Source of the DNA: an uncultured Flavobacteriales bacterium
Lineage (GTDB): Bacteria; Bacteroidota; Bacteroidia; Flavobacteriales_D; Sanyastnellaceae
Assembly: GCA_938082505.1 (NCBI GenBank)
Contig: CALLLH010000018.1
Span: forward strand, 1 to 64,000
Direction of reading: 5' to 3'
Length of the DNA: 64,000 nucleotides
Shown: positions 19,113 to 27,587 of the stretch, piece by piece
How positions within the stretch are numbered: the stretch's first letter is position 1
How the letters are laid out: every line of letters begins with the position of its first letter
The notes under the pieces: generated by a model
Database searches by the model: none
What the model was told of the DNA's origin: nothing
Seen by the model: the letters and a program-made list of their open reading frames with translations, nothing else
Position numbers and translations under genes: made by a program

Positions 19113-20657
19113 ATGAAACGTCTTATTGCCGCCAGCGCAGCGCTGACAGCCCTTTTTATCGCTCCAACCACTGCATCCGCAGCGTCGATCGACGACAGGA
19201 TCAATGAAGCGATGGGGCCCATCACAGAAGCCATTACCTCCGTGATATTCTGGACCGTGGATATTGCGGGTTTCACGGTTCCATTCGTGCTCATCTGGCT
19301 GTTTTTCGGAGCGGTGTTCTTCACGGTCTATTTCAAGTTCGTGAACTTCCGGGCCTTCCGGCACGCACTGGATGTGGTTCGGGGCAAATACGATGACCCC
19401 AGTCACCAGGGTGAGGTCTCGCATTTCCAGGCCCTGACCGCGGCATTGAGCGGTACCGTGGGGGTCGGCAACATCGCCGGTGTGGCGGTTGCCGTCTCGT
19501 TGGGAGGGCCCGGCGCCACATTCTGGATGATCATCGCCGGCCTTTTCGGCATGAGCAGCAAGTTCGTGGAGTGCACACTCGGGTTGAAGTACCGCAGGCA
19601 GAACCCCGACGGTTCCGTATCGGGCGGTCCCATGTACTATCTCCGTGATGGTTTGGCAAAGAAGAACATGGGGGGGCTCGGCAAGGTCCTTGCGGCCTTG
19701 TTCGCCGTGGCGTGCATCGGAGGATCCTTTGGTGGGGGCAACATGGTCCAGATCAATCAGGCCACCCAGCAGCTCATTTCCGTGACGGGCGGAGAATCGA
19801 GCATTTTCTTCGGCCAAGGCTGGATTTTCGGCGCCATCATGGCCCTGATCGTGGGGGTTGTCATCCTGGGCGGCATCAAGTCCATCGCCAAGGTGACGGA
19901 CAAGATCGTACCCTTCATGGTGGGCATCTACATCCTGGGTGCCATGTGGGTCATCCTGAGCAATCTCGGCGCCGTTCCCGGTGCGTTCTCCCGGATCCTT
20001 TCCGGTGCATTCGATACTGAAGCCATGTATGGAGGCCTGGTCGGCGTCTTGATTCAAGGAATCCGCAGGGCGGCATTCTCCAATGAGGCGGGCATAGGTT
20101 CGGCTTCCATCGCACACAGTGCAGCCAAGACGGATGAGCCTGTAAGCGAAGGGATCGTCGCCTTGTTGGAGCCTTTCATCGACACGGTGGTCATCTGCAC
20201 GATGACGGCCCTTGTGATCGTCATTACGGATTACGGTCAATTCGACGCCTTGACCGTGCTCAACAATGCGAAAGGAGGGTCGTTGGACGCCATCGGGCTG
20301 ACTTCAAGTGCCTTTGAGCAGAGCATTTCCTGGTTTCCCGCCGTGCTCTCGCTGGCGGTCATCCTGTTTGCCCTGTCCACCATGATTTCCTGGAGCTATT
20401 ACGGTTTGAAGGCCTGGACCTACCTGTTCGGAGAGACGCGGGCGGCTGACTTGAGCTACAAGGCGATTTTCTGTGTCTTCGTCATCGTGGGCAGCGCCAT
20501 CAGCGCAAGCAGCGTCTTCGATTTCGGCGACGCGATGATTTTTGCGATGTGCTTTCCCAATGTGCTGGGCCTGTATTTCATGGCTGGAGAGGTCAAGGCC
20601 GACCTCGCCGATTATCTGGGCAGGGTCAAGTCTGGAGAGATCAAACGGTTCGACTGA
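19113..20657 (+). CDS. Alanine/glycine:cation symporter (AGCS family)
   Basis: The 514-residue inner-membrane protein has about eleven hydrophobic segments and the AGCS signature region [17 protein letters not shown] followed by [20 protein letters not shown] and GGPMYYL also match the DagA/AlsT family, as does [20 protein letters not shown]. Members import alanine or glycine with Na+ or H+. The ATG at 19113 was chosen because [15 protein letters not shown] begins a hydrophobic leader; the longer frame reads back into the channel gene. A TATATTGC box lies 21 bases upstream. The following gene starts 18 bases after the stop. Confidence 0.93.
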   Translation: MKRLIAASAALTALFIAPTTASAASIDDRINEAMGPITEAITSVIFWTVDIAGFTVPFVLIWLFFGAVFFTVYFKFVNFRAFRHALDVVRGKYDDPSHQGEVSHFQALTAALSGTVGVGNIAGVAVAVSLGGPGATFWMIIAGLFGMSSKFVECTLGLKYRRQNPDGSVSGGPMYYLRDGLAKKNMGGLGKVLAALFAVACIGGSFGGGNMVQINQATQQLISVTGGESSIFFGQGWIFGAIMALIVGVVILGGIKSIAKVTDKIVPFMVGIYILGAMWVILSNLGAVPGAFSRILSGAFDTEAMYGGLVGVLIQGIRRAAFSNEAGIGSASIAHSAAKTDEPVSEGIVALLEPFIDTVVICTMTALVIVITDYGQFDALTVLNNAKGGSLDAIGLTSSAFEQSISWFPAVLSLAVILFALSTMISWSYYGLKAWTYLFGETRAADLSYKAIFCVFVIVGSAISASSVFDFGDAMIFAMCFPNVLGLYFMAGEVKADLADYLGRVKSGEIKRFD

Positions 20658-20675
20658 GCGGCCCCCCGGGTTTTC

Positions 20676-21602
20676 ATGCACATCCTGCGCGCCGAGCGTC
20701 TGGGAACATTGGGGTGCGGATTGGCCATGGCCGTCTGCCTCTTTGTGGAGGGTTGGCGCCATTCACGCCCCGATTACGCTGACTCCTTGACAGTGGTCGA
20801 GCTGCTCCTGGCATTGGAGTCCATGCCCGGGCCCTCCATGGGATCCACCGGATTCAAGGAGGCCCAAGGCGAAGAAGGGGTTCTTGGAAAGCAGTTTCCT
20901 CCCATTGAAGGGCCAATTGACGTGGCGGAGCTGGACTCCGCTGGTTGGGTTCGCTGGGGGCTCACTCCACGACAGGCGGGCAGTGCCATGCGCTATGCGC
21001 GGGCGGTTGGGGGCATTCGGAGGCAAGAGTTGTTGGACCGGATGCGCGTATTGCCGGAAGGTTGGGCGGTGTTTTACGCTGAGGTCCTGCGCTATCCGGA
21101 ACAGGGGCAGCGCAATGCTCCGGCACCTTCTTCGAAGCGGTCCACAGCAGGTCATGAGGCCCATCAGGCAGCAGCAATCCATTCTGGGGTGATTGGTTCT
21201 GGATTGGTCAACATCAACACGGCGGACAGCGCGACATTGTTGGGCATCAGGGGGGTGGGGCCATGGGTGGCCGGGCGCATTCTGCGCGCGCGGAATCAAT
21301 GGGGGGGCATCGCTGACGAGGCCTCTTTGGCCGAAGCGCTCAATGGGTGGGACAGCCTCGCTGCGGCATTGGCGCCCCAATTCCTGATGGATCCCGCTGA
21401 TGTCGTTCCGCGCTGTGCGGATACGCTGAGCGAGTCACAATGGGCGCTATTGCCGGGAATAGGGCGTGATGAGGCTGCAGTGCTCAAGCGTTATTTCTTT
21501 CATCACAGGTCGGCTGCCATCGAGGAAATCAGACATCCCGCACTGGATTCAGCAGGTTGGGTGACGGTTGCACATTACTTGGTTCGGTGTGCCATGGATT
21601 GA
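20676..21602 (+). CDS. ComEA-like helix-hairpin-helix protein
   Basis: The 308-residue protein has an N-terminal membrane anchor (LGTLGCGLAMAVCLFV) and repeated helix-hairpin-helix units. The clearest is VNINTADSATLLGIRGVGP, typical of ComEA. A degenerate earlier repeat (AELDSAGWVRWGL) and a later one (WALLPGIGRDEAAVL) flank it. ComEA-type domains bind double-stranded DNA during uptake, but Bacteroidota carry several such proteins whose function is untested. No other competence genes lie nearby. The tail DSAGWVTVAHYLVRC ends close to the acyl-CoA dehydrogenase start. Confidence 0.8.
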   Translation: MHILRAERLGTLGCGLAMAVCLFVEGWRHSRPDYADSLTVVELLLALESMPGPSMGSTGFKEAQGEEGVLGKQFPPIEGPIDVAELDSAGWVRWGLTPRQAGSAMRYARAVGGIRRQELLDRMRVLPEGWAVFYAEVLRYPEQGQRNAPAPSSKRSTAGHEAHQAAAIHSGVIGSGLVNINTADSATLLGIRGVGPWVAGRILRARNQWGGIADEASLAEALNGWDSLAAALAPQFLMDPADVVPRCADTLSESQWALLPGIGRDEAAVLKRYFFHHRSAAIEEIRHPALDSAGWVTVAHYLVRCAMD

Positions 21603-21641
21603 CGCCTCGGATGGGCGACCTTTGGGGAAACCCCGGTAGAA

Positions 21642-22793
21642 ATGGACTTCCAGGAAAAAGACACCATCGCCGCGATACGCGGTATGGTCCGCGACTTTGC
21701 TGCTCAGGAGATTGCACCAAACGTCATGGATTGGGACGAGCGGCAGCATTTTCCCAGGGATTTGTTCCGGAAAATGGGGGAATTGGGGTTGATGGGCATC
21801 CTCGTACCGGAAGCCTATGGAGGCTCTGGATTGGGGTATCACGAATACGTGGCGGCCATCGAGGAGTTGTCCGCGGTCTGCGGGGCGGTTGGGTTGAGTA
21901 TGGCCGCGCACAATAGCCTGTGTACGAACCACATACTGACCTTTGGGAACGAAGAACAGAAGCAGCGTTGGCTCCCGGCGTTGGCTTCGGGTGAGCACGT
22001 AGGTGCCTGGGGATTGACCGAGGCGGGCACGGGTTCGGATGCCATGCGCATGCAGTGCACAGCAACACAGGACGGGGATGATTGGATCCTCAATGGCACT
22101 AAGAATTGGATCACACACGGGCTGAGCGCAGAAGTGACGGTGGTGTTGGCCCGAACCGGCGAGCTGCTGGACAGCCGGGGCATTACAGCCTTTGTGGTCG
22201 AAAGGGGCTGCCCTGGCTTCAAGGGGGGGAAGAAGGAGAACAAACTCGGAATGAGGGCCAGTGAGACGGCCGAGTTGATATTCGAGGATTGTCGGATTCC
22301 GTCAAAAAATGTGTTGGGAGAAGTCGGAGGTGGATTCGTGCAGGCGATGAAAATCTTGGATGGCGGCCGGATTTCCATCGCGGCATTGTCCATGGGCATT
22401 GGCAGGGGGGCATTTGATGCCGCTGTTCAATACGCCAAACAGCGCGAGCAGTTCGGCAGGCCCATTGCTCAATTCCAAGGCATTGGCTTCAAGCTGGCGG
22501 ACATGGCAGTCAAGTTGGAGGCCTCGAGGGGGTTGATTGCAAAAGCATGCCATGCCAAGGAGCACCGTGGTGATGTCACCCGGTTCGGTGCGATGGCGAA
22601 ATACCTGGCGTCAGAGGCTTGCGTTGAAATTGCCACGGATGCCGTTCAGGTTTTCGGTGGGTATGGTTACACCAAGGATTTTCCGGTGGAGAAGTTCTAC
22701 CGGGATTCCAAGCTCTGTACCATTGGGGAAGGCACATCTGAAATTCAGAAGCTGGTCATTTCCCGCGGATTGGTGTCCAATGGTGTCAATTGA
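21642..22793 (+). CDS. Acyl-CoA dehydrogenase
   Basis: The 383-residue flavoenzyme of the short/medium-chain acyl-CoA dehydrogenase family oxidises acyl-CoA to enoyl-CoA and passes electrons to ETF. Features in order are GLTEAGTGSDA (FAD/substrate loop), NGTKNWITHG, LGMRASETAEL, the RGAFDAAVQYAKQREQFG helix and VFGGYGYTKDFPVE. IGEGTSEIQ near the end contains the catalytic-base Glu at about 363. Chain-length preference cannot be read. A partner crotonase lies far away at 53488. Confidence 0.95.
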   Translation: MDFQEKDTIAAIRGMVRDFAAQEIAPNVMDWDERQHFPRDLFRKMGELGLMGILVPEAYGGSGLGYHEYVAAIEELSAVCGAVGLSMAAHNSLCTNHILTFGNEEQKQRWLPALASGEHVGAWGLTEAGTGSDAMRMQCTATQDGDDWILNGTKNWITHGLSAEVTVVLARTGELLDSRGITAFVVERGCPGFKGGKKENKLGMRASETAELIFEDCRIPSKNVLGEVGGGFVQAMKILDGGRISIAALSMGIGRGAFDAAVQYAKQREQFGRPIAQFQGIGFKLADMAVKLEASRGLIAKACHAKEHRGDVTRFGAMAKYLASEACVEIATDAVQVFGGYGYTKDFPVEKFYRDSKLCTIGEGTSEIQKLVISRGLVSNGVN

Positions 22794-22837
22794 GTATTGT
22801 TTCCTGCGAGGAATACGGTGGACTCAGGAATTTCAGC

Positions 22838-22845
22838 TAACTTCG
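22838..22845 (+). promoter_or_regulatory. -7 box TAACTTCG before rpsU
   Basis: TAACTTCG ends 18 bases before the rpsU ATG, which implies a leader of only about a dozen bases with no room for an upstream Shine-Dalgarno sequence. Confidence 0.45.
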
Positions 22846-22863
22846 CGGTCCCAATTTTGAATC

Positions 22864-23052
22864 ATGCTGATCATTCCGGTAAAGGAGGGAGAAAACATTG
22901 AACGGGCGCTCAAGCGCTTTAAGAAGAAGTTCGATCGCACCAAAACCGGGCGCATGTTGCGGGCCCGTAAAGAGTACGTGAAGCCCAAGACGGTTCGTCG
23001 CGAAGCGATGAAGAAGGCCGTTTACAAAAACAAGAAGGCATTGATGGGCTGA
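22864..23052 (+). CDS. rpsU: 30S ribosomal protein bS21
   Basis: This 62-residue basic protein begins MLIIPVKEGENIERALKRF and is rich in Lys/Arg, as expected of bS21. bS21 sits near the 3' end of 16S rRNA, where the anti-Shine-Dalgarno sequence lies. The gene is followed by xerC and hpf, the usual Bacteroidota order. There is no Shine-Dalgarno sequence before the ATG. However, codons 6-9 contain AAAGGAGG (22881-22888), a full complement to the anti-Shine-Dalgarno sequence. Confidence 0.95.
   Translation: MLIIPVKEGENIERALKRFKKKFDRTKTGRMLRARKEYVKPKTVRREAMKKAVYKNKKALMG
22881..22888 (+). promoter_or_regulatory. Internal Shine-Dalgarno-like AAAGGAGG in rpsU
   Basis: AAAGGAGG is complementary to the usual 3' end of 16S rRNA and lies 17 bases after the A of the ATG, inside the coding region. 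In flavobacteria, where such sequences are mostly unused, rpsU is known as a gene controlled through anti-SD pairing. Function at this internal position is inference and may be chance, since it encodes conserved residues. Confidence 0.25.
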
Positions 23053-23066
23053 TAATTTGGAGTACC

Positions 23067-23100
23067 GGTTTGGTAGAGTAATATTCGCTTTGACCAAACC
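23067..23100 (+). repeat. 8-bp inverted repeat just before xerC
   Basis: GGTTTGGT (23067-23074) pairs perfectly with ACCAAACC (23093-23100) around an 18-base loop. The right arm ends three bases before the xerC ATG, so it could hide the start or act as an operator. Confidence 0.45.
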
Positions 23101-23103
23101 AAA

Positions 23104-24009
23104 ATGTCAGCTTCATCGTCTGCCCAAACGCCGCTTCAGGCATTTCTCCACTTCCTAGAGAAGGAGAAACGAGGAAGCGTTCACACCTTGCGGTGCTACC
23201 GCTCGGACTTGAATCAATTTCAGCGATTTTTGGCGGACCAATACGAGCACGATTCCCTCATTGGAATTGAGGGTGATTGGGTTCGCTCCTGGATCGTGCA
23301 CATGATGAAGGATGGGCGCAGTCCGAGGACCATTCACAGGAAGGTCAGTGCATTCCGTACTTTCAACCGTTTTGCTCGGCGCATGTCCTTTACGGACCGC
23401 GACCCCAGCAATGGCGTGACTCTGCCCAAACTCGAGAAGCGCATCCGTGAAGTCGTTCCCGAGCGCAGCATGATCTCATTGTTGGACGGATCCGTTTTCC
23501 CGGACAGTTGGTCAGGATTGCGGGACCGCCTCATGATGACCCTGCTGTATGAGACGGGTGTCCGTCAGGATGAGCTCATTACCCTCCGCCACAGTGACGT
23601 GAATGTGAGCCGCAGGAACATCAAGGTTGTCGGCAAGGGAGGAAAGGACCGGTACATCCCCATTACCCAGGAGACCATCGATCTGGCCGAGGATTACATG
23701 CGTTCCAGGCCCGGTGAAAACGAGCGTTTGCTCGTTACGGATGGAGGAAGGGAGCTGTACCCCGCGTTTGTTTATCGCCGAGTGAATCACTACATTACCG
23801 AAGCGAGCTCGCTTAGCAAGTGTAGTCCGCACGTCATCCGGCATTCGTTCGCGACACATCTCCTGAACCGTGGAGCGGACATCAACGCAGTGAAGGAACT
23901 GCTAGGTCACAGCAGCTTGAACGCGACCCAGCATTACACCCACGTCACCACCAGCCGGATGAAGGACGTGCACAAAGGGTCACCACTTGATACGCGAGGC
24001 ATCTTCTGA
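23104..24009 (+). CDS. xerC: Tyrosine recombinase XerC/XerD
   Basis: The 301-residue tyrosine recombinase has a SAM-like N-terminal core-binding domain (about 8-95) and a catalytic domain. Catalytic residues are visible: Arg154 (ETGVRQDEL), the Lys of VGKGGKDR, His243 and Arg246 (HVIRHSF), His269 (LLGHSS) and Tyr278 (QHYTHV). Its place between rpsU and hpf is the conserved housekeeping position in Bacteroidota, so it should resolve chromosome dimers at dif rather than serve a mobile element. The choice of the name XerC over XerD is by convention. Confidence 0.92.
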   Translation: MSASSSAQTPLQAFLHFLEKEKRGSVHTLRCYRSDLNQFQRFLADQYEHDSLIGIEGDWVRSWIVHMMKDGRSPRTIHRKVSAFRTFNRFARRMSFTDRDPSNGVTLPKLEKRIREVVPERSMISLLDGSVFPDSWSGLRDRLMMTLLYETGVRQDELITLRHSDVNVSRRNIKVVGKGGKDRYIPITQETIDLAEDYMRSRPGENERLLVTDGGRELYPAFVYRRVNHYITEASSLSKCSPHVIRHSFATHLLNRGADINAVKELLGHSSLNATQHYTHVTTSRMKDVHKGSPLDTRGIF

Positions 24010-24032
24010 AGTCTCACCCTCAAGTGGTTTCC

Positions 24033-24326
24033 ATGCAAATACAAATCCAGTCCATTCACTTCAAGGCCGATGGTGCCCTGATTCGTTTCATTGAGGATAA
24101 GCTGAACAAGCTCACACTCTTTCACCCCGGAATCCTTTCAGCGGATGTTTTCCTGCGATTGGACCGCGATCAGGACCGCGAAAACAAGTGCGTCGAGGTG
24201 AGGTTGAGTGTCCCTGGCCCCGATTTGTACAGCAGCAGGAAAGCCACCTCGTTCGAAGAGGCGGCAGCAGAGGTCTCGGAGGCCCTTCGGAGACAGCTCG
24301 AAAAGGCCCGGAATCGCGCAGCCTGA
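24033..24326 (+). CDS. hpf: Ribosome hibernation-promoting factor, short form
   Basis: The 97-residue protein has the HPF/RaiA beta-alpha-beta fold pattern (IQIQSIHFKAD, FIEDKLNKLT, KCVEVRLSVPG, FEEAAAEVSEALRRQLEK). It lacks the C-terminal dimerising domain of long HPF. It binds the 30S subunit at the tRNA and mRNA sites in stationary phase. The ATG at 24033 is preferred over a GTG nine bases upstream. It is the last gene before the tRNA cluster. Confidence 0.9.
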   Translation: MQIQIQSIHFKADGALIRFIEDKLNKLTLFHPGILSADVFLRLDRDQDRENKCVEVRLSVPGPDLYSSRKATSFEEAAAEVSEALRRQLEKARNRAA

Positions 24327-24389
24327 CAGCATTTGCGAAAAGCTTGAAATCAGTTGTGCTTGGGGCATTGTGTCCAAGTTTTTCTGAAC

Positions 24390-24397
24390 TACATTTG
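24390..24397 (+). promoter_or_regulatory. -7 box TACATTTG before the tRNA-tuf cluster
   Basis: An exact TAnnTTTG match with TTG about 20 bases upstream (24369). It abuts the terminator stem at 24397, so one short region ends the hpf transcript and may start the tRNA transcript. Confidence 0.5.
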
Positions 24398-24427
24398 CCC
24401 TCCCGAAATCGGGGAGGGCATTTTTTT
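24397..24427 (+). terminator. Terminator between hpf and tRNA-Thr
   Basis: GCCCTCCC (24397-24404) pairs with GGGAGGGC (24412-24419) and is followed by seven T residues. Confidence 0.8.
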
Positions 24428-24447
24428 GCCCTTGTTCTTTGACAGAG

Positions 24448-24521
24448 GCCGGTGTAGCTCAGTTGGCCAGAGCAGCTGATTTGTAATCAGCGGGTCGGGG
24501 GTTCGAATCCCTCCACCGGCT
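24448..24521 (+). tRNA. tRNA-Thr (anticodon TGT)
   Basis: Full cloverleaf. The acceptor stem GCCGGTG pairs with CACCGGC, the anticodon loop is TTTGTAA and the T-loop is TTCGAAT. It decodes ACA. It is the first of four tRNA genes ahead of tuf; CCA is not encoded. Confidence 0.95.
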
Positions 24522-24544
24522 CTACATCGACCACAGATTCTCCA

Positions 24545-24627
24545 GGGGGTACGCCGGAGTTGGAGAGCCGGGGCAGACTGTAAATCTGTTGTCTATGACT
24601 GAATAGGTTCGAATCCTATTACCCCCA
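24545..24627 (+). tRNA. tRNA-Tyr (anticodon GTA)
   Basis: An 83-base class II tRNA with a long variable arm. The acceptor GGGGGTA pairs with TACCCCC and the anticodon loop is CTGTAAA. Confidence 0.95.
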
Positions 24628-24633
24628 CTTAAT

Positions 24634-24706
24634 GCGGAAGTAGCTCAGTTGGTAGAGCGTCAGCCTTCCAAGCTGAATGTCGCGAGTTCGAATCTCGTCT
24701 TCCGCT
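24634..24706 (+). tRNA. tRNA-Gly (anticodon TCC)
   Basis: The acceptor GCGGAAG pairs with CTTCCGC and the anticodon loop is CTTCCAA, decoding GGA/GGG. It is six bases after tRNA-Tyr. Confidence 0.95.
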
Positions 24707-24737
24707 CCAGTGACCATCCAACGGGATGGTCGATTTT

Positions 24738-24809
24738 GCCGATGTAGCTCAGGGGTAGAGCGCTTCCTTGGTAAGGAAGAGGTCACGGGTTCAATTCCCG
24801 TCATTGGCT
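24738..24809 (+). tRNA. tRNA-Thr (anticodon GGT)
   Basis: The acceptor GCCGATG pairs with CATTGGC (one G-U) and the anticodon loop is TTGGTAA, decoding ACC/ACT. The next bases are CCA, so the 3' CCA seems encoded (24810-24812). tuf begins 49 bases later. Confidence 0.95.
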
Positions 24810-24858
24810 CCATTGCTGAAGCACATCTTTAATTACGTAAACCCAAATAAACCAAACC

Positions 24859-26046
24859 ATGGCTAAAGAGACGTTCGATCGTTCCAAGCCGCACGTGAAC
24901 ATCGGGACCCTCGGTCACGTTGACCACGGCAAGACGACCCTTACCGCCGCCATCACGAAAGTGTTGGCCGACGCTGGTTTCAGTGAGGCTTCCTCCTTCG
25001 ACCAGATTGACAATGCTCCCGAGGAAAAGGAGCGTGGTATCACCATCAACTCCTCTCACGTGGAGTATGCGACGGCGAACCGCCACTATGCACACGTTGA
25101 CTGCCCCGGCCACGCCGACTACGTCAAGAACATGGTGACGGGTGCTGCCCAGATGGACGGCGCCATTCTCGTTGTGGCCGCTACGGATGGCCCAATGCCC
25201 CAGACCCGCGAGCACATCCTGCTCGGACGTCAGGTGGGTGTTCCGCGCATCGTGCCCTTCCTCAACAAAGTCGACATGGTCGATGATGAGGAGCTGCTCG
25301 AGCTCGTTGAGATGGAGGTGCGTGAGCTCCTCAGCTTCTACGAGTACGATGGAGACAATGTGCCCTGCATCCAGGGATCCGCTCTTGGCGCCCTCAATGG
25401 GGAGCAGAAGTGGGTGGACACTGTGATGGAGCTCATGAATGCTGTCGACGAGTACATCTTGTTGCCAGTTCGTGACAATGAGAAGCCGTTCCTGATGTCT
25501 GTGGAGGACGTGTTCACGATCACGGGTCGTGGAACTGTTGCTACGGGCCGTATCGAGACCGGCATCATCAACACGGGTGATGAGGTGGACATCCTCGGCC
25601 TCAACGCCGAAGGCATGAAGTCGACCATCACGGGTGTGGAGATGTTCCGCAAGATTCTCGACCGTGGTGAGGCTGGAGACAATGTGGGTCTGCTTCTTCG
25701 CGGTATCGACAAGAAGGACATCAAGCGCGGTATGGTGATTGCCAAGCCGGGTACGGTGAACCCCCACAGCAAGTTCAAGGCTGAGGTCTACATCTTGAAG
25801 AAGGAAGAAGGTGGTCGCCACACTCCTTTCCACAACAGGTACCGCCCGCAGTTCTACTTCCGGACTACGGACGTGACCGGTGAGATCCACCTCGAGGAAG
25901 GCCGCGAGATGGTGATGCCTGGTGACAACGTGTCCATCACCGTTGAGTTGATCTACGGTGTGGCCATGTCCCCCGGTCTGCGTTTCGCCATCCGTGAGGG
26001 TGGACGCACCGTAGGCGCCGGTCAGGTGACCGAGTTGATCGGTTGA
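24859..26046 (+). CDS. tuf: Elongation factor Tu
   Basis: The 395-residue GTPase delivers aminoacyl-tRNA to the ribosome. Motifs are [14 protein letters not shown] (P-loop), [12 protein letters not shown] (switch I), [12 protein letters not shown] (switch II) and NKVDMVDD (base recognition). The C-terminal beta-barrel domains are complete. The leader is A-rich with almost no G (AAACCCAAATAAACCAAACC before the ATG), as in highly expressed flavobacterial genes without a Shine-Dalgarno sequence. It is flanked by tRNA genes on both sides. Confidence 0.98.
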   Translation: MAKETFDRSKPHVNIGTLGHVDHGKTTLTAAITKVLADAGFSEASSFDQIDNAPEEKERGITINSSHVEYATANRHYAHVDCPGHADYVKNMVTGAAQMDGAILVVAATDGPMPQTREHILLGRQVGVPRIVPFLNKVDMVDDEELLELVEMEVRELLSFYEYDGDNVPCIQGSALGALNGEQKWVDTVMELMNAVDEYILLPVRDNEKPFLMSVEDVFTITGRGTVATGRIETGIINTGDEVDILGLNAEGMKSTITGVEMFRKILDRGEAGDNVGLLLRGIDKKDIKRGMVIAKPGTVNPHSKFKAEVYILKKEEGGRHTPFHNRYRPQFYFRTTDVTGEIHLEEGREMVMPGDNVSITVELIYGVAMSPGLRFAIREGGRTVGAGQVTELIG

Positions 26047-26120
26047 TCGACCCGGTTCTGAACCCAACGAACAATCAAGGGGAAAGAAGGTGCCCGAAGG
26101 GGCATCTTCTTTCGCCGTCT

Positions 26121-26193
26121 ACGGGCATAGCTCAATTGGTAGAGTAGCGGTCTCCAAAACCGTTGGTTGCAGGTTCGAGTCCTGCTGCCCGTG
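26121..26193 (+). tRNA. tRNA-Trp (anticodon CCA)
   Basis: The acceptor ACGGGCA pairs with TGCCCGT and the anticodon loop is CTCCAAA. It lies between tuf and secE, the standard Bacteroidota position. Confidence 0.95.
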
Positions 26194-26212
26194 CAAAACA
26201 CACCGAATCGAC

Positions 26213-26434
26213 ATGGCAAACGTCATTGAATACGTCAAAGAGAGCTACACCGAACTGGTGGAACGTGTGACCTGGCCCGGCCCCAAGCAGTTGCAGGAGG
26301 CCTCCGTGCTGGTGTTCATTTCTTCCCTCATCATTGCGGGCATTGTGTTCGCCATGGATTGGGTATTTGGAGTGAATTCCGGCGACAGCATCTGGCAAGG
26401 TGTCATCGGTTTGATCTACACCTACGTCATTTGA
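26213..26434 (+). CDS. secE: Preprotein translocase subunit SecE
   Basis: The 73-residue protein has the short form of SecE. An amphipathic N-terminal helix ([19 protein letters not shown]) is followed by one membrane helix ([19 protein letters not shown]). It clamps SecY in the SecYEG channel of the inner membrane. The ATG at 26213 was chosen because the longer frame runs through tRNA-Trp. nusG starts 14 bases downstream. Confidence 0.93.
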   Translation: MANVIEYVKESYTELVERVTWPGPKQLQEASVLVFISSLIIAGIVFAMDWVFGVNSGDSIWQGVIGLIYTYVI

Positions 26435-26448
26435 ACGCCACCAGGACC

Positions 26449-27000
26449 ATGAGCGAAATCGACAAGAAATGGTACGTCGTGCGCGCCATCGGCGGGCAGG
26501 AGAACAAGACCAAGGACTTCCTTGAGTCGGAGATTTCCGCGGCCGGCTTGTCCGATTACGTTGGTCAGATCCTGATTCCTACGGAGAAGGTGCTCCAGAT
26601 CCGGAATGGAAAGAAGGTCACCAAGGAGCGGAACCACTTCCCGGGCTATGTCTTCGTGGAATGCGCTTTGGTGGGTGAGGTTCCCCATGTCATCAGGAAC
26701 ACACCGAACGTAATCGGCTTCCTCGGAGCCGAGAAGCGTGGAGATCCGCTTCCATTGAGGGAGAGTGAGGTCAGCAGGATGTTGGGCCGTGTGGACGAGT
26801 TGGCCGAGAGTGAGGAGGAATTGGCCATTCCATTCAAGGTGGGAGAGGTGGTCAAGGTGGGTGACGGCCCATTCAATGGCTTCCACGGTACCATCGAGGA
26901 GATCAACGAGGAGAAGCGCAAGCTCAAGGTGATGGTGAAGATTTTTGGAAGGAAGACCCCCGTTGAATTGGGCTTCCTCCAAGTGGAGAAGGAGTCCTGA
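26449..27000 (+). CDS. nusG: Transcription termination/antitermination protein NusG
   Basis: The 183-residue protein has an NGN domain ([29 protein letters not shown]) and a C-terminal KOW domain ([18 protein letters not shown]). It travels with RNA polymerase and couples it to ribosomes or Rho. It lies in the conserved secE-nusG-rplK order. A 130-base gap separates it from rplK. Confidence 0.96.
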   Translation: MSEIDKKWYVVRAIGGQENKTKDFLESEISAAGLSDYVGQILIPTEKVLQIRNGKKVTKERNHFPGYVFVECALVGEVPHVIRNTPNVIGFLGAEKRGDPLPLRESEVSRMLGRVDELAESEEELAIPFKVGEVVKVGDGPFNGFHGTIEEINEEKRKLKVMVKIFGRKTPVELGFLQVEKES

Positions 27001-27053
27001 GCGGGCGAATGAAGAATTGCTGAATTAGAAGAAACCTACATAAACCGGAACAG

Positions 27054-27092
27054 CCAGGACGCCCCGTGCCCTGTACCAGAATGCTTCCCTGG
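27054..27092 (+). promoter_or_regulatory. Possible leader structure upstream of rplK
   Basis: The 130-base gap 27001-27130 is the longest inside the ribosomal protein operon. CCAGG (27054-27058) can pair with CCTGG (27088-27092). It is a plausible site for ribosomal-protein feedback control, but no known L1 or L11 binding motif was recognised. Confidence 0.25.
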
Positions 27093-27130
27093 ACACATCG
27101 GCCGACCTGTTCATTATAAACAATAGATCC

Positions 27131-27568
27131 ATGGCTAAAGAAGTCGCCAAGATGGTCAAACTGCAAGTGAGGGGTGGCGCTGCCAATCCCTCGCCGCCGG
27201 TTGGTCCTGCACTCGGTGCGGCAGGTGTGAACATCATGGAATTTTGCAAGCAGTTCAATGGGCGTACCCAGGACAAAGCAGGCAAGGTTCTCCCGGTGGT
27301 CATCACCGTCTACAGTGATAAGTCGTTTGACTTCATCATCAAGACACCGCCCGCAGCAGTGCAACTCATGGAAGCCGCCAAGGTCAAGAAAGGTTCTTCG
27401 GAATCCAATCGACTGAAGGTGGGCAAAGTGACGTGGGACCAGGTCCGTGCAATTGCAGAGGACAAGATGCCCGATCTCAATTGCTTCTCCATCGAATCCG
27501 CCATGAAGGTGGTCGCTGGAACGGCAAGGAGTATGGGGCTGAACGTGACCGGCGATTCGCCTTTCTGA
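27131..27568 (+). CDS. rplK: 50S ribosomal protein uL11
   Basis: The 145-residue protein has the L11 N-terminal domain ([32 protein letters not shown]) and the rRNA-binding C-terminal domain ([26 protein letters not shown]). It forms the GTPase-associated centre with L10 and L7/L12. First of four ribosomal protein genes; rplA follows 19 bases later. Confidence 0.98.
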   Translation: MAKEVAKMVKLQVRGGAANPSPPVGPALGAAGVNIMEFCKQFNGRTQDKAGKVLPVVITVYSDKSFDFIIKTPPAAVQLMEAAKVKKGSSESNRLKVGKVTWDQVRAIAEDKMPDLNCFSIESAMKVVAGTARSMGLNVTGDSPF

Positions 27569-27587
27569 TCGTTAATCATCAGACACA

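Noticed and set aside
23104-24009. Integrase of a mobile element near a tRNA cluster
   Set aside because: The gene sits in the conserved housekeeping order with rpsU and hpf; no attachment repeats or phage genes were seen.
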